Below, piece after piece: positions 1-10,157 of a stretch of 64,000 nt of DNA (position 1 is the stretch's first letter; the number at the start of each line of letters is the position of its first letter). The position numbers and the translations under genes are program-made. Under the pieces are notes generated by a model, which was not told the origin of the DNA, made no database searches, and was given only the letters and a program-made list of their open reading frames with translations. Where the stretch lies: the NCBI GenBank assembly GCA_012729535.1, contig JAAYCY010000009.1, forward strand, positions 49,532 through 113,531. The letters run 5' to 3'. The DNA is from Methanomicrobiales archaeon (GTDB taxonomy: Archaea > Halobacteriota > Methanomicrobia > Methanomicrobiales > Methanospirillaceae).

Positions 1-12
1 TATTATAAAAAA

Positions 13-759
13 TTATTTTGTTTTTCCCTGGTTTTTTACTGCTTCCATAGCAGCTTTAACCTTTTCTTCATCACCGATATAATAATGACGAATCGGTTGT
101 AAGGATGTATCCAGTTCATAAACCAGGGGAATTCCGGTTGGTATATTCAGTTCAGTAATGTCTTTATCAGAAATGGAATCAAGATGCTTGACCAGGGCAC
201 GTATACTGTTACCATGAGCGGTTATCAGCACCCTTTTTCCTGACTTTACAACTGGTACAATCTCTTCTTTCCAGTACGGGATAAACCGTGCAACGGTATC
301 CTTCAGGCATTCGGTCATGGGCAGTAAGTTCCTCTGGATTTCATCATACCGACGATGATATGATGGATTATCCAGGTCTCTGGGTGTAAATGCTGGTGGC
401 TGGATATCATAACTTCTCCGCCAGATATGTACCTGTTCTTCACCATATTTTTCAGCGGTTTCGGTTTTATTCAGACCGGTAAGTGCCCCATAATGTCGTT
501 CATTAAGGCGCCAGGACCGGATAACCGGCATCCACATTAGATCCATCTCATCCTGTATGAGCCAGAGCGTCCGGATAGCACGCTTCAAAACAGAGGTGTA
601 TGCCAGATCAAACTCAAATCCTTTTTCTCTGAGGGCTTTTCCAGCTGACCGTGCCTCTTCCATACCCAAGGGAGAGAGATCAATATCCCGCCATCCGGTA
701 AACCGGTTCTCGCGGTTCCAGAGGCTTTCTCCATGACGAATCAGAACCAGTGTATACAT
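13..759 (-). CDS. gpmA: 2,3-bisphosphoglycerate-dependent phosphoglycerate mutase
   Basis: This enzyme interconverts 3- and 2-phosphoglycerate in the cytosol, in glycolysis or gluconeogenesis. The N-terminus carries the phosphohistidine signature [18 protein letters not shown] (about residues 6-23), and a second catalytic histidine lies in [11 protein letters not shown] near residue 184. The 248-residue length is normal for the dPGM type. This is the bacterial-style cofactor-dependent enzyme; many archaea use the unrelated cofactor-independent type instead, so transfer from bacteria is plausible but inferred. The gene stands alone, divergent from what follows. The call is secure. Confidence 0.95.
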   Translation of the reverse strand: MYTLVLIRHGESLWNRENRFTGWRDIDLSPLGMEEARSAGKALREKGFEFDLAYTSVLKRAIRTLWLIQDEMDLMWMPVIRSWRLNERHYGALTGLNKTETAEKYGEEQVHIWRRSYDIQPPAFTPRDLDNPSYHRRYDEIQRNLLPMTECLKDTVARFIPYWKEEIVPVVKSGKRVLITAHGNSIRALVKHLDSISDKDITELNIPTGIPLVYELDTSLQPIRHYYIGDEEKVKAAMEAVKNQGKTK

Positions 760-1249
760 ATAATCACCTAATCTTTGGTTATCAAACTGGTTAATACTCT
801 GGAAAAAATCCGGAAATATCCTGAGGCCAGAACTATGAGGTTACCGATCATAGCATCCAAGGTCTCAATGGTGAAGATGCACTGTCAACATATCTTCCTG
901 CAAACCAGTATCCCTAACATCAGTCAGCCAAAATCCAGGATCAGTCGGATCTCCTGTTGATCATCTCTCCATCAGTACCTGTTTAAACCAATTTCAACCA
1001 GTCCATTAAACGGCTGGTTTTCCCTGTAAAATAGATTCACTACTAATGGACATCAATCAGTAGTATTATTACTAAAGATATGATCGCGGCATTTCCAGAC
1101 AATATATCGCTGTAAGAAATAACATCCAACATATAAGAATAAATCATCTCCTGAATAAGACCGAATAGGCTGAAAGATCTTAAAAATGTCAGACAAGAGG
1201 CCTTAACGTACTGGAAAGGTTTTATGGGAACGGTCTCCAATCATCAGTT
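760..1249. other. Intergenic region between divergent genes
   Basis: I see no convincing gene in these 490 bases. It must hold the promoter of the phosphoglycerate mutase on the reverse strand and that of the CARDB protein on the forward strand. A TATA-like TTTTATGG lies near 1216-1223, about 30 bases before the start at 1250, so that transcript may be nearly leaderless. An imperfect hairpin AACCAG...CTGGTT lies near 1000-1020 and is followed by T residues. The short open frames here have no recognisable features. Confidence 0.4.
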
Positions 1250-2122
1250 ATGACCATTCGTACCGGATGGGTACTGATAGTAGCATTCCTTGTATGTATG
1301 ATTCCGGCTCATGCTGCAGTGAATATTACATCAGAAGGATTAATTGTAAGCGACAGCGGATATGCGGGGGGTTCGCTTACTGTGATTGAAGTGGTAAAAA
1401 ATGCCGGGAATGATGAGAGCGGACCGGTTACGATCTCATATTACCTGGTGAATGAAAGTGAGGGAAGTGCAACAAAGGTACCTATTGGATCAGCAGACCT
1501 GGAATCCATTTCATCTGGTGGAGATTATTCCAGTGTAAAGACATTTCTCCTGCCTCTTGACCTTGCAGACGGAGCATACAAGTTTGTAAGGGAGATTATG
1601 GGTAAAGAAACCGCACCAGTTCAGCAAAAAACCATCCAGATATCTGACCCGATGCCGGACGGAAGTGATGCAGACCTGGTAGGTTCAGGTGTTATTATTC
1701 CCAGCAGGGCAGGACCAGGAGACCAGGTCAGAGTAATTGCCGCGGTTGAAAACAGAGGGGGATCAGATGCCGGAAAATTCTATGTTGATCTGTACCTGAC
1801 AAACCGGAGTGCTCCTGTATCAGAACCCTTGCTTCTTGGAACATGGGAAGTGGGATCTGTCCCAGCTACCGGCCAGGCAAGCACAACCAGAACATTTACT
1901 ATCCCACGGGAAATCCTTGCTGGAAACTACGGGATTCTCATGGATGTTGATCCTGGCAACCTTGTTCCTGAACGAAATGAAGATAACAACGACTGGTATC
2001 GGGAAGGAGTAATCCACATAATTGCCGGAGGATCTCAAACGATTGCCCCTCCGGTATTCATCAATACCACAACCTCCATTGTCGTGGTCACCCAGGACCA
2101 GGAACATACGAATAAGACATAA
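1250..2122 (+). CDS. Secreted CARDB-domain surface protein
   Basis: The 290-residue product has a signal peptide (residues 1-22, ending in a PAHA-A type cleavage region). Two CARDB-like adhesion modules follow, at about 25-130 and 140-258. The second has the typical pattern of GxPxxTGQAST...PREILAGNYGILMDVDPGNLVPERNEDNN. CARDB modules are beta-sandwiches found in archaeal and bacterial cell-surface proteins and probably serve in adhesion or architecture. The C-terminus is rich in T, S and V and shows no clear membrane anchor, so the protein may be released or bound to the sheath. The specific role is unknown. Confidence 0.75.
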   Translation: MTIRTGWVLIVAFLVCMIPAHAAVNITSEGLIVSDSGYAGGSLTVIEVVKNAGNDESGPVTISYYLVNESEGSATKVPIGSADLESISSGGDYSSVKTFLLPLDLADGAYKFVREIMGKETAPVQQKTIQISDPMPDGSDADLVGSGVIIPSRAGPGDQVRVIAAVENRGGSDAGKFYVDLYLTNRSAPVSEPLLLGTWEVGSVPATGQASTTRTFTIPREILAGNYGILMDVDPGNLVPERNEDNNDWYREGVIHIIAGGSQTIAPPVFINTTTSIVVVTQDQEHTNKT

Positions 2123-2152
2123 AATCCATAGGACTTTGGGAATGCACCAGGT

Positions 2153-2178
2153 TAAGCTTTATAGTGAACCAAAGCTTA
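2153..2178. promoter_or_regulatory. Inverted repeat overlapping a TATA-like box upstream of the symporter
   Basis: TAAGCTTT (2153-2160) and AAAGCTTA (2171-2178) are perfect inverted 8-mers separated by 10 bases, a 26-bp dyad. The left arm runs into CTTTATAG, which could be the TATA box for the symporter transcript, so a bound protein would block transcription. The regulator is not identifiable from this window. Confidence 0.4.
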
Positions 2179-2328
2179 CTCTTAAGTGGTAAATTGAATC
2201 AACAGTGGATCCTTTCAATTAACAATTCACTTGTATTCTCCTTTTTCTTCGTGTTTAGTTAGGGGGCCGGCTATTTTCCGGTCCCCGGTATTGTAATTCA
2301 CTGACAGTTTACCGGAGGTTCGATAAAC

Positions 2329-2460
2329 ATGTTCTCAGTATTTGGTATTACAGATCCTGCGATCTGGATCGGGTATGTATTAGCGATAGGTCTTGCCCTG
2401 GCCTGCATTATTTACGGGGCAGTGAACTGGAACAAGGGGGCCAAAGATCATGGCAGTTGA
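2329..2460 (+). CDS. Symporter small accessory membrane protein (43 aa)
   Basis: This short gene has an ATG preceded by a good ribosome site (GGAGGT at about 2314-2319). It encodes 43 residues beginning MFSVFGITDPAIWIGYVL, with one hydrophobic segment (about 12-32) and a charged tail (NWNKGAKDHGS). Its last codons overlap the symporter start at 2450 by 11 bases, the sign of translational coupling. Tiny one-helix proteins of this kind are known to precede sodium:solute symporters in methanogens and bacteria. It probably forms part of the transporter; the exact role is not established. Confidence 0.8.
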   Translation: MFSVFGITDPAIWIGYVLAIGLALACIIYGAVNWNKGAKDHGS

Positions 2461-4006
2461 CCCTCTGACAACAGCAATACTTGTTGTAGTTTATGTCGCT
2501 ATAACCCTGGTCCTGGGGTACCTGGGATATAAGAAGACAGTCCATGCGGAAGACTATCTCCTGGCTGGAAGGGCTAGTCACCCGGTGGTTATCGCCCTGT
2601 CATATGGTGCAACATTCATCTCAACCTCTGCTATCGTTGGTTTTGGAGGAGTTGCTGCAAATCTCGGAATGGGCATGATATGGCTGACGGTTTTTAATAT
2701 TGGTATAGGTATCCTCCTGGCATTCGTAGTATTCGGAAAGAAAACCCGTGAAAAAGGTGCAGAAACCGGTGCCCTTACCTTCCCAGACCTGATGGGCAAG
2801 ATCTTTCACACTCCCAAACTACAGCTTATCAGCGGGATAATCATCCTTCTTGGTATGCCTCTTTATACCGCTGCTGTTCTGATTGGAGGAGCACGGTTTC
2901 TTGAGACAACACTTTCAATATCGTATACCACGGCACTTTTGGGTTTTGCTGTCGTAGTTGCAATGTACGTAATTTATGGCGGGCTGATTGCAGTTATGTA
3001 CACCGACGCATTCCAGGGAGCGATTATGCTTATTGGAATGACCATCCTCCTGATCCTGACATATATTTATGTAGGAGGGGTAACTGCAGGAAACTCTGCT
3101 CTTGCTGCCATGTCAGATATGGTTCCTGAGGCCCTCATCGGGCAGGGTATGACAGGCTGGGCATCCATGCCCGAACTGGGATCACCAATCTGGTACACCC
3201 TGATTACAACCCTGGTGCTTGGAGTAGGAATCGGTGTTCTTGCACAGCCCCAACTGGTTGTCAGGTTTATGACCGCAAAGGAAAACCGATCCCTGAACCG
3301 TGCAGTCCTTGTAGGAGGCCCCTTTATTCTTATGATGACCGGTGTGGCATTTACTGTGGGAGCCCTGACTAATGTGTACTTTTACCAGCACACTGGGAAA
3401 ATTGCGGTTGTAGCAGCGGGAGGAAACGTGGACTCGGTAATCCCGCTCTACATTAACATGGCAATGCCGGATCTGTTTGTCATCATCTTCATGCTTACTC
3501 TCCTGTCAGCTGCTATGTCAACACTCTCCTCACTCTTTCATACTATGGGAAGTGCCCTGGTGTGTGATATCTGGGGAAGAGGACAGAAGTGTGCCATATC
3601 ACTGCGGGCAAACCAGATCGGGTGTGTCATCATGATGGTTATAAGTGTGGTTCTGGCTCTGGCTATGCCTGAGGGAATTATTGCACGGGCTACCGCGATG
3701 TTCATGGGTCTTTGTGCATCTGCATTTCTTCCTGCATTCGCCGTGGGAGTTTATGCAAAAAAGCCTTCGCGGGCAGGAGCTATGGCAAGCATGATTATCG
3801 GAGCGGCTATCTGGTTCTTGTGGACCGTCTTTGTTCATACTGCAGAAGCAAAAGTTCTGGGAATATCGCAGACGCTGACCGGAGCAGTAACCATCCTCGG
3901 TGCACCATGGACGGTCATCGATCCGTTAATTATCGCATTGCCGGTTTCACTGGTGGTAATGATATTGTTCCAGTTTCAGAGCAGGAATGATGTAAAAACA
4001 ACCTAA
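2450..4006 (+). CDS. Sodium:solute symporter (SSS family)
   Basis: The 518-residue polytopic membrane protein has about 13 hydrophobic helices and the LeuT-fold SSS features. These are the early GRASHPVVIALSYGATFISTSAIVGFGG segment (about 40-68) and the later LLSAAMSTLSSLFHTMGSAL segment (about 347-366), with the small residues of the sodium-binding helices. It imports a solute with sodium. The substrate cannot be read from sequence; acetate, proline, pantothenate and other small solutes are known in the family. It is co-translated with the 43-residue protein upstream. A T-tract lies directly after the stop. Confidence 0.9.
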   Translation: MAVDPLTTAILVVVYVAITLVLGYLGYKKTVHAEDYLLAGRASHPVVIALSYGATFISTSAIVGFGGVAANLGMGMIWLTVFNIGIGILLAFVVFGKKTREKGAETGALTFPDLMGKIFHTPKLQLISGIIILLGMPLYTAAVLIGGARFLETTLSISYTTALLGFAVVVAMYVIYGGLIAVMYTDAFQGAIMLIGMTILLILTYIYVGGVTAGNSALAAMSDMVPEALIGQGMTGWASMPELGSPIWYTLITTLVLGVGIGVLAQPQLVVRFMTAKENRSLNRAVLVGGPFILMMTGVAFTVGALTNVYFYQHTGKIAVVAAGGNVDSVIPLYINMAMPDLFVIIFMLTLLSAAMSTLSSLFHTMGSALVCDIWGRGQKCAISLRANQIGCVIMMVISVVLALAMPEGIIARATAMFMGLCASAFLPAFAVGVYAKKPSRAGAMASMIIGAAIWFLWTVFVHTAEAKVLGISQTLTGAVTILGAPWTVIDPLIIALPVSLVVMILFQFQSRNDVKTT

Positions 4007-4011
4007 AATTC

Positions 4012-4019
4012 TTTTTTTT
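4012..4019 (+). terminator. T-tract terminator after the symporter
   Basis: Eight consecutive T residues follow the TAA of the symporter gene within about six bases. Oligo-T runs are the usual archaeal intrinsic termination signal. Confidence 0.5.
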
Positions 4020-4105
4020 ACCTGTCAGAAAGACACCGCTTCGAAACTTTTTCCAACGGGTCATAAATAACATTTTATTCGTTTCTGATCCAGATACTGA
4101 AGAGA

Positions 4106-4804
4106 ATGAATAATTCCGGTTTGATAAAAAAACATCTAATCCGGTATTTTTTTCAAAAAAATCCTGTTTTATCAATAATAATTCAAATTATCCTCATTCT
4201 TCTTCCCGTTTTACTTCTCTGGTATACCCAGAGCACAGCCGGATTTTTTGAGATCCTGGGATTATCATTCCTTTATCTCCTCCCTCCCATTGGAAAAATT
4301 ACAATTATCACTGCAGGCATGGCCATTGGATTTTCCTGGCCCTATATCTGCCTTATTATAACATACGTTGATCTCATATCATGTCTGATCATCCTGTGGA
4401 ATTTTGAACAAATCTCACAGGTATCTCAAATTCGTATCTGGGTCGAATATTTTAATGAGCGGGGGGAGGATCTGGTATCCAGGTATCCATGGGTCAGGAG
4501 ACATTGTTTTTTTGGTCTTTTCACGTTTGTATTCATTCCGGTTCAGGGCACTGGAGCAATTGGAGGGTCAGTATTAGGAAGGATCCTGAAACTAAATTCA
4601 CGCTGTATATTCTCTGCAGTCATAATCGGATCAATCCTGCAAAGTATTACACTTGGGTTTCTCGTTTACATTTTTGAGAGATATCTTAATATCAACCTTT
4701 GGTACCTGGTTGGAATACTACTGATTGTATTTATTATTCCATCTACTCTTTCTCTGGTAATCCATATGAGAAAGAGAACAGGATCCAGAATAAAAAAAGA
4801 TTAA
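4106..4804 (+). CDS. Small multidrug-export-like membrane protein (COG2426/Sm_multidrug_ex type)
   Basis: The 232-residue protein has about five or six hydrophobic segments and a mid-protein stretch, [21 protein letters not shown], that resembles the conserved GxxxG-type turn of COG2426 predicted export proteins. Function in that family is unproven despite the name. A TATA-like CATAAATAACAT lies at about 4062-4073. The gene is convergent with the pyrophosphatase and overlaps its stop by four bases. The C-terminus is very basic ([11 protein letters not shown]). The family assignment is moderate. Confidence 0.55.
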   Translation: MNNSGLIKKHLIRYFFQKNPVLSIIIQIILILLPVLLLWYTQSTAGFFEILGLSFLYLLPPIGKITIITAGMAIGFSWPYICLIITYVDLISCLIILWNFEQISQVSQIRIWVEYFNERGEDLVSRYPWVRRHCFFGLFTFVFIPVQGTGAIGGSVLGRILKLNSRCIFSAVIIGSILQSITLGFLVYIFERYLNINLWYLVGILLIVFIIPSTLSLVIHMRKRTGSRIKKD

Positions 4805-6828
4805 AGAAAGATTGGTGCAAAGACCACTGCAACTATTGACATCAGCTTAAGCAGAATGTTAAGAGCTGGCCCTGCTGTATCCTTGAACGGATCTCCGACG
4901 GTGTCACCGGTAACCGCTGCCTTGTGGGCAAAGGATCCTTTTCCACCAGAGTGGCCCTGTTCAATATATTTCTTGGTGTTGTCCCAGGCTCCACCGGAGT
5001 TTGCCATCATAACTGCTAACAGGAATCCGGCAGAGATAGAACCGACAAGAAGACCTGCAAGAGCATGGGAACCAAGGGCAATTCCAATCAAAATTGGAGC
5101 AGCGATTGCCATGACTCCGGGGATTACCATCTCACGGAGTGCTGCATTGGTTGAGATAGTAATACAGGATGCATAGTCCGGATCCTGCTTTCCTTCCATG
5201 AGACCTGGTATGTCCTTGAACTGGCGACGGACTTCTTCGACAATATATCCTGCTGCCTTTCCGACTGCCTTCATGGCAAAGGATGAGAACAGGAATGGAA
5301 GCATGGCACCAATGAGGATACCAACAAAGACGACCGGTTCAAGCATGTTGACCATCTCAAGCTTTACAGCCTGGGTATAGGCAGCAAAGAGACCAAGAGC
5401 GGTCAGTGCTGCACCACCGATTGCAAAACCCTTTCCGATTGCTGCGGTTGTGTTTCCGACTGAATCAAGAGTATCAGTGATGGAACGAACTCCGGGTCCC
5501 TGATGACTCATCTCGGCAATTCCACCGGCATTGTCAGCAATTGGTCCGTATGCATCAACGGAGAGGGTAATACCAAGGGTTGCAAGCATACCGACACCGG
5601 CAAGGGCTACACCATAGATACCACCAAAGTAGTTGGCAATCAGGATTGCTACGGCAACAATAAGAACCGGAACAAAGGTTGACTCCATACCCACTGCAAG
5701 ACCGGCAATAATATCAGTTGCAGCACCGGTCTCAGCAGATTTGACAATGGACTGAGTTGGTTTATGGTCATAAGACGTGTAGTACTCGGTCACAATACCG
5801 ATGAGGAACCCGCCGACAAGACCGGCAATACAAGCAAAAAAGATACCAATGTTACCCGGAGCAAGCATATCAACGAGGAAATAAACTGCAACAACCGTAA
5901 GCAGGAGACCTGCAAAAGTTCCCGAGTTGAAAGCCTTGTGGATTGCATGTGCCTCGTTCTTGCTGGTTCTGACAAAGAAGGAACCTATGACAGATGCAAT
6001 GATTCCAAGACCGGCGATGAGCATAGGAAGGGCAATCAGGTTCATGGAGGGGACACCAGGGAACTGGCTTGCCATGCCTGCAGTTGCACCGATAAGCATG
6101 GTTGCAATGACAGCACCGACATAGGATTCGTACAGGTCTGCACCCATACCGGCGATATCACCAACATTGTCTCCGACATTGTCTGCGATAACTGCAGGAT
6201 TACGGGGATCATCTTCCGGAATGCCTGCTTCTACCTTTCCGACAAGGTCTGCACCAACATCGGCTGCCTTGGTAAAGATACCACCACCAACACGGGCAAA
6301 GAGTGCAATAGATGATGCACCAAGTGAGAAACCGGAAAGGATACTGATAGTTGCCTCATCCGTTGCACCGGTGATTCCGGTCATCAGGAAGAACATGAGG
6401 GAAAGACCCATCATACCTAGTCCGACGACTGTCAGACCCATGACCATACCTGCGGAGAATGAGACCTTAAAGGCCGATGCCATCCCCTGTTTTGCAGCAT
6501 TTGCAGTCCTGACATTTGCTTTTGTTGCGGAGAACATGCCGATAAACCCGGCAAGTGCAGAAAGACCTGCACCAACAACATAACAAACAGCGGTGAGAGG
6601 GTTAATGATCAAAGACAGAACTACCGCAAGAACAATAACAAATACCAAAATAGCAGTGTACTGCCTTTTCAGATATGTCATTGCACCAAGATGAATGGCT
6701 GCGGATATCTTCTGCATCAGTTCATCACCCGGAGACTCTTTCTTCATCCGGGTATAGCTGATACCAGCAAAGATAAGCCCGATAAGGGCACAAACAGGTA
6801 CAATATATAACATGTCCATTCGTTTCAC
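4801..6828 (-). CDS. hppA: K+-dependent membrane-bound pyrophosphatase (ion pump)
   Basis: This pump hydrolyses pyrophosphate and moves Na+ and/or H+ across the membrane. It recovers energy from the pyrophosphate released by biosynthesis and by AMP-forming acyl-CoA synthetases such as the one at 24944. The 675 residues give about 16 helices. The substrate-site motif [18 protein letters not shown] (about 187-204) and the [20 protein letters not shown] segment are intact. [10 protein letters not shown] has alanine where K+-independent enzymes have lysine, which marks the K+-dependent class. DLYESY holds the glutamate typical of Na+-transporting members. The start may be one of the ATG codons two to five codons later (MDMLYIV). 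Confidence 0.95.
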   Translation of the reverse strand: MKRMDMLYIVPVCALIGLIFAGISYTRMKKESPGDELMQKISAAIHLGAMTYLKRQYTAILVFVIVLAVVLSLIINPLTAVCYVVGAGLSALAGFIGMFSATKANVRTANAAKQGMASAFKVSFSAGMVMGLTVVGLGMMGLSLMFFLMTGITGATDEATISILSGFSLGASSIALFARVGGGIFTKAADVGADLVGKVEAGIPEDDPRNPAVIADNVGDNVGDIAGMGADLYESYVGAVIATMLIGATAGMASQFPGVPSMNLIALPMLIAGLGIIASVIGSFFVRTSKNEAHAIHKAFNSGTFAGLLLTVVAVYFLVDMLAPGNIGIFFACIAGLVGGFLIGIVTEYYTSYDHKPTQSIVKSAETGAATDIIAGLAVGMESTFVPVLIVAVAILIANYFGGIYGVALAGVGMLATLGITLSVDAYGPIADNAGGIAEMSHQGPGVRSITDTLDSVGNTTAAIGKGFAIGGAALTALGLFAAYTQAVKLEMVNMLEPVVFVGILIGAMLPFLFSSFAMKAVGKAAGYIVEEVRRQFKDIPGLMEGKQDPDYASCITISTNAALREMVIPGVMAIAAPILIGIALGSHALAGLLVGSISAGFLLAVMMANSGGAWDNTKKYIEQGHSGGKGSFAHKAAVTGDTVGDPFKDTAGPALNILLKLMSIVAVVFAPIFL

Positions 6829-6914
6829 ATCCAGTCAGAGACTGTGTATCGAGACGGTGATCTGTTATTATTCGATGATTATACGTAAATAACGATACGA
6901 ATGGCAATCGGTTG

Positions 6915-6924
6915 ATTTATATAA
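6915..6924 (+). promoter_or_regulatory. TATA box for the secreted TPR gene
   Basis: ATTTATATAA lies in the intergenic space between the divergent pyrophosphatase and TPR genes. Transcription would begin about 25 bases downstream, near 6945. That argues against using the ATG at 6940 and for the one at 7000. Confidence 0.5.
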
Positions 6925-6999
6925 TGGATTGACAGGTGAATGGATGAGTTACCCCAGCGCAGAACAATGTCCACAAGCCCTTTCTCATCCACATGCATT

Positions 7000-7926
7000 A
7001 TGTGTGTGATGCACCTCCGCCTTGTGATTTTGCTTTTGTTGATAGTTCCTGCCCATGCATCGAATATAACAGAAAAAACTGAATACGATGATCTTGCTTT
7101 TCTGATGTCTGATGAAGAACAGGCCAGGATTCTGATACATTTTGAGTCCGGTGCATTTGACTTTGCAGAAAGAACAGAAATCATCCCTCACCTGGAATTG
7201 CTTTGCCATAATCTGGCAACAGGACTTGCATCAAGGGGAGAATATGAGAAAGCCATAGAGGTTCTCCATCTTATTCCACCAGAATCACTTAGTAGGGAAA
7301 ACCAAATCCTCCTCGCATTTTTATCCTCCCGACTGGGAGATACAAATTCTGCATTAATGTATCTGAATGAACTCTCTATTCAATATCCATGTGACCCCCT
7401 TCTTGACAATGCCCGGTCATACATCCTGGTAACATCCGGGCAACCAGACATGGCACACAGTATCCAGGAAAAAGTCATAAAACAGATCCCGGATTATGCT
7501 CCGGCCCAGGATACCTGGGGAACAATACTCGCTGCAAATGGAAATCTAAAAGAATCAGAACGGTACTTATCGTATGCATACCAGGATCTTTCTGATGATG
7601 CAGAAGTCCTCACTCACCTTGCCAGTGTTAAGGCAGCTCTTGGAAAAACTGCAGATGCACAGGACCTCTACCAAAAAGCAGTTAATTCAGACCCGGCATA
7701 TGGAGGGGGTCAGAAAGAGTACGCCGGGTTACTTATGAAACTTGGAAGATACCCGGAAGCGAAAAAAGTAATCCGGACAGCATTAAGGCTTATGCCAGGT
7801 GATGCAGAGCTCATTGCCTGGGAGCAGGAACTTGATGCCATCCTGATGTCATGGTATGTCAAACAGGAGCAGGAGGCAGAAAAACCTCTTCTTAAAAAGC
7901 GAGTGGTTCAGGTGAATCATTCATAA
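7000..7926 (+). CDS. Secreted tetratricopeptide-repeat protein
   Basis: From the ATG at 7000 the product starts with a signal peptide (MCVMHLRLVILLLLIVPAHAS). An upstream in-frame ATG at 6940 would bury that signal and lies at or before the predicted transcription start. The mature protein is built of TPR helix pairs, for example YEKAIEVLHLIPPES, ADAQDLYQKAVNSDPAYGG and YPEAKKVIRTALRLMPGDA. It is probably exported and acts in protein-protein contacts, with no enzymatic motif visible. Its 3' end overlaps the convergent PolD small-subunit gene by 35 bases. Confidence 0.8.
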   Translation: MCVMHLRLVILLLLIVPAHASNITEKTEYDDLAFLMSDEEQARILIHFESGAFDFAERTEIIPHLELLCHNLATGLASRGEYEKAIEVLHLIPPESLSRENQILLAFLSSRLGDTNSALMYLNELSIQYPCDPLLDNARSYILVTSGQPDMAHSIQEKVIKQIPDYAPAQDTWGTILAANGNLKESERYLSYAYQDLSDDAEVLTHLASVKAALGKTADAQDLYQKAVNSDPAYGGGQKEYAGLLMKLGRYPEAKKVIRTALRLMPGDAELIAWEQELDAILMSWYVKQEQEAEKPLLKKRVVQVNHS

Positions 7927-9331
7927 AATCATACACTTTTGGTTGTAGTGTCATCAGATCAAGGGCGATGGCAATTGCCGGGGTCGGCTGAATGTTCATC
8001 TGCTTTTGAAAAGCAGTCTGACTCTGCCATGTTCCGGAATTAATACCGAGGACATTGCGGTACCTGCTGATGCCATAAATATGTACATGACCGGTATGCA
8101 CCACTTCAGGGATGGGATCAATGATGAGCCGGTCAGTTATATCTGCAGCAATGGGAGTCCTCTTTCCATAACATGGGGCAAGATGTCTGCGCTTGAGCAT
8201 TTCAGGGATAATATCATATGCTTTTTCATAACTGGCACCAGGCATAAGCCCGATAAGGTCATCAAATGACCTGCCATGATACATCATAACCCTGACACCC
8301 TGAAGATTAACAACTGCCGGATTTTCAACAAAAATGCAGTTATCCGGGTAATGATTCCTGAATTTTTCAGGGATAACCGGCTGAGGTTCTGCACCACGCA
8401 CTACGTCATGGTTTCCTGGAGCGAGAATTATTTTCAAACGCGATGGCAGGTCTGCAAACATTTTTCCCAATATGTCATATTGTTCATAAATATTCGCAAT
8501 CACGAGTTCTTTCTCCTGGTCAGGGTATATTCCTATCCCATCCACAAGATCTCCGGCAACAAGAAGGTATGAGACTTCACTGTCACAAAGCCAGTTTGCA
8601 AACCGGTTCCATGCATCTTCCAGGAACGTGTCACTTCCGATATGAATATCTGATATCAGGACTGCAGCTCCCGGATGATCACTCGTATAGGGAACATATG
8701 AAAAGGGAATATCCGGCCTGAATATCTGGTCGGCAAAAATCAGGTTTCCTTCCTGTGAAAGAGAACCACGCACACCAATAACCTCATCAGGTACTATCCG
8801 TTCAGCCTCAGTAAAATCAGAGCGATCTTTATTAAAGAGCACTGAAACAGACCCTGTCGGATCTTCAATCTCCACCAGCCGGTGACCCTTGTTTGTACTG
8901 CGGACATCCATTACCATACCACATACTGCAAACTCTTCCTGTCTGAACCGGCTGTTTCTTTTTAATGCTTCAATTGGAACCGAATTACACCGTCCTTTTA
9001 TCATTCCGGACAGATGGGTATACCGGTCATGAAAATAAGGAATATAATCTTCAACCCTTCCAACCGGCCTGCAGGTGCCCGTGCGGCCTGAAATAACATC
9101 AACTTCAGGATCACACAGAAACCTCATTCCATCCCGTGAGGGCAATAATCCGGGAATATGCCTGAGTGAAACGACAACACAATCCTTTGGAACACCTGAT
9201 ATTATCTGGTCAATAAGCCTCTCGTCCTTTTGTTCCCGGATATATCTGACCACATCAGGATGAACCTGGAGTTTTGTGTCCAGGAAACGTTCCACGATCA
9301 AGGTGCTGTCAAGCATTCGCACCAGTACCAT
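7892..9331 (-). CDS. polB: DNA polymerase D small subunit DP1 (3'-5' exonuclease)
   Basis: DP1 is the proofreading subunit of the replicative D-family polymerase of euryarchaea. An OB-fold region lies at about 130-200 (EEFAVCGMVMDVRSTNKG). It is followed by an Mre11-like phosphoesterase domain with all metal motifs: ISDIHIGSD, GDLVDG, APGNHDVVRG, MMYHGRSFDD and HTGHVHIYG. The 479-residue length is normal. Its partner DP2 is far away in this window at 50552-54412, so the two subunits are not in one operon. The gene is divergent from the signal peptidase. Confidence 0.95.
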   Translation of the reverse strand: MVLVRMLDSTLIVERFLDTKLQVHPDVVRYIREQKDERLIDQIISGVPKDCVVVSLRHIPGLLPSRDGMRFLCDPEVDVISGRTGTCRPVGRVEDYIPYFHDRYTHLSGMIKGRCNSVPIEALKRNSRFRQEEFAVCGMVMDVRSTNKGHRLVEIEDPTGSVSVLFNKDRSDFTEAERIVPDEVIGVRGSLSQEGNLIFADQIFRPDIPFSYVPYTSDHPGAAVLISDIHIGSDTFLEDAWNRFANWLCDSEVSYLLVAGDLVDGIGIYPDQEKELVIANIYEQYDILGKMFADLPSRLKIILAPGNHDVVRGAEPQPVIPEKFRNHYPDNCIFVENPAVVNLQGVRVMMYHGRSFDDLIGLMPGASYEKAYDIIPEMLKRRHLAPCYGKRTPIAADITDRLIIDPIPEVVHTGHVHIYGISRYRNVLGINSGTWQSQTAFQKQMNIQPTPAIAIALDLMTLQPKVYDFMNDSPEPLAF

Positions 9332-9443
9332 CTATCTGATAAGGGAAATACCTCGCCCGGTCCTTACAAAAAACCAGAATTGATTGTAGTTAACGGATAC
9401 CAGAACAATTAAGGACACCGTTAAAAAATCTAATACAGACATC

Positions 9444-10157
9444 ATGGCTGATAAAAACACGAAAGGATCATTCATCGAAAATATCCGGGCATTCTGGAAG
9501 AGTGAGGGACAGATTCCGTCTGCGGTTCGGGAGATAGCATCAGTTCTCATAGCCGTAGGCGCAGTTGTAGCGGTGCTTCTGATTGTCTGTGGAACATGGC
9601 CGGCAATAGTTACTATAGAATCCGAGAGCATGGTCCCGCACATGAATGTTGGTGACCTGGTCCTTGTCGTTGCAGGAGACAGGTATGGGACACTCCAGAG
9701 CCTTGAGGAAGGGAACGTAAGCGGACACGAAAAGTTTGGAATGCCTGGAGACGTCATCATCTACCGGCCAAATGGGAATACCGAACTACATCCGATAATA
9801 CACCGGGCGATGATGTGGGTAGATAAAGGTGACCAGATTGTTGTCTCATCAGGTCTGAATACCTTAACGTATACTGCCCCCCACGAGGGTTACATAACCA
9901 AGGGTGACAATAACCCGGTTATCGACCAGGTCGGCTGGTCAAATTACCGTAACCTTGGCGGACCCATTGAACCGGTTAAAAAAGAATGGATTATTGGAAA
10001 GGCAACATATTCAGTCCCTTACATCGGGTATCTTCCACTCAATATTGTACCAGTTATTATTATCGTTGTACTTCTGATGGTTCTTCATGAGCTTTACCTG
10101 AGAAGGTGCGCAAAACGTGAAGAAGAACAGAATAAACTAAAAAAGGGCAGGTCATGA
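9444..10157 (+). CDS. Signal peptidase I, archaeal type (S26B)
   Basis: This membrane protease removes signal peptides from exported proteins. A transmembrane helix at about 30-50 (ASVLIAVGAVVAVLLIVCGTW) precedes the catalytic serine in ESESMVPHMNVGDLVLV. Further on are HPIIHRAM, with the histidine that replaces the bacterial lysine, and GDNNPVIDQ with the conserved aspartate. A second helix lies near the C-terminus (about 197-216), followed by a basic tail. The stop overlaps the start of the CofH gene (ATGA), so the two are translated together. Confidence 0.92.
   Translation: MADKNTKGSFIENIRAFWKSEGQIPSAVREIASVLIAVGAVVAVLLIVCGTWPAIVTIESESMVPHMNVGDLVLVVAGDRYGTLQSLEEGNVSGHEKFGMPGDVIIYRPNGNTELHPIIHRAMMWVDKGDQIVVSSGLNTLTYTAPHEGYITKGDNNPVIDQVGWSNYRNLGGPIEPVKKEWIIGKATYSVPYIGYLPLNIVPVIIIVVLLMVLHELYLRRCAKREEEQNKLKKGRS

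Noticed and set aside
5764..6315. A 183-codon forward frame opposite the pyrophosphatase gene
   Set aside because: It is the antisense of the highly conserved membrane pyrophosphatase, has a Cys/Asn/Asp-rich unnatural composition and shows no family features.
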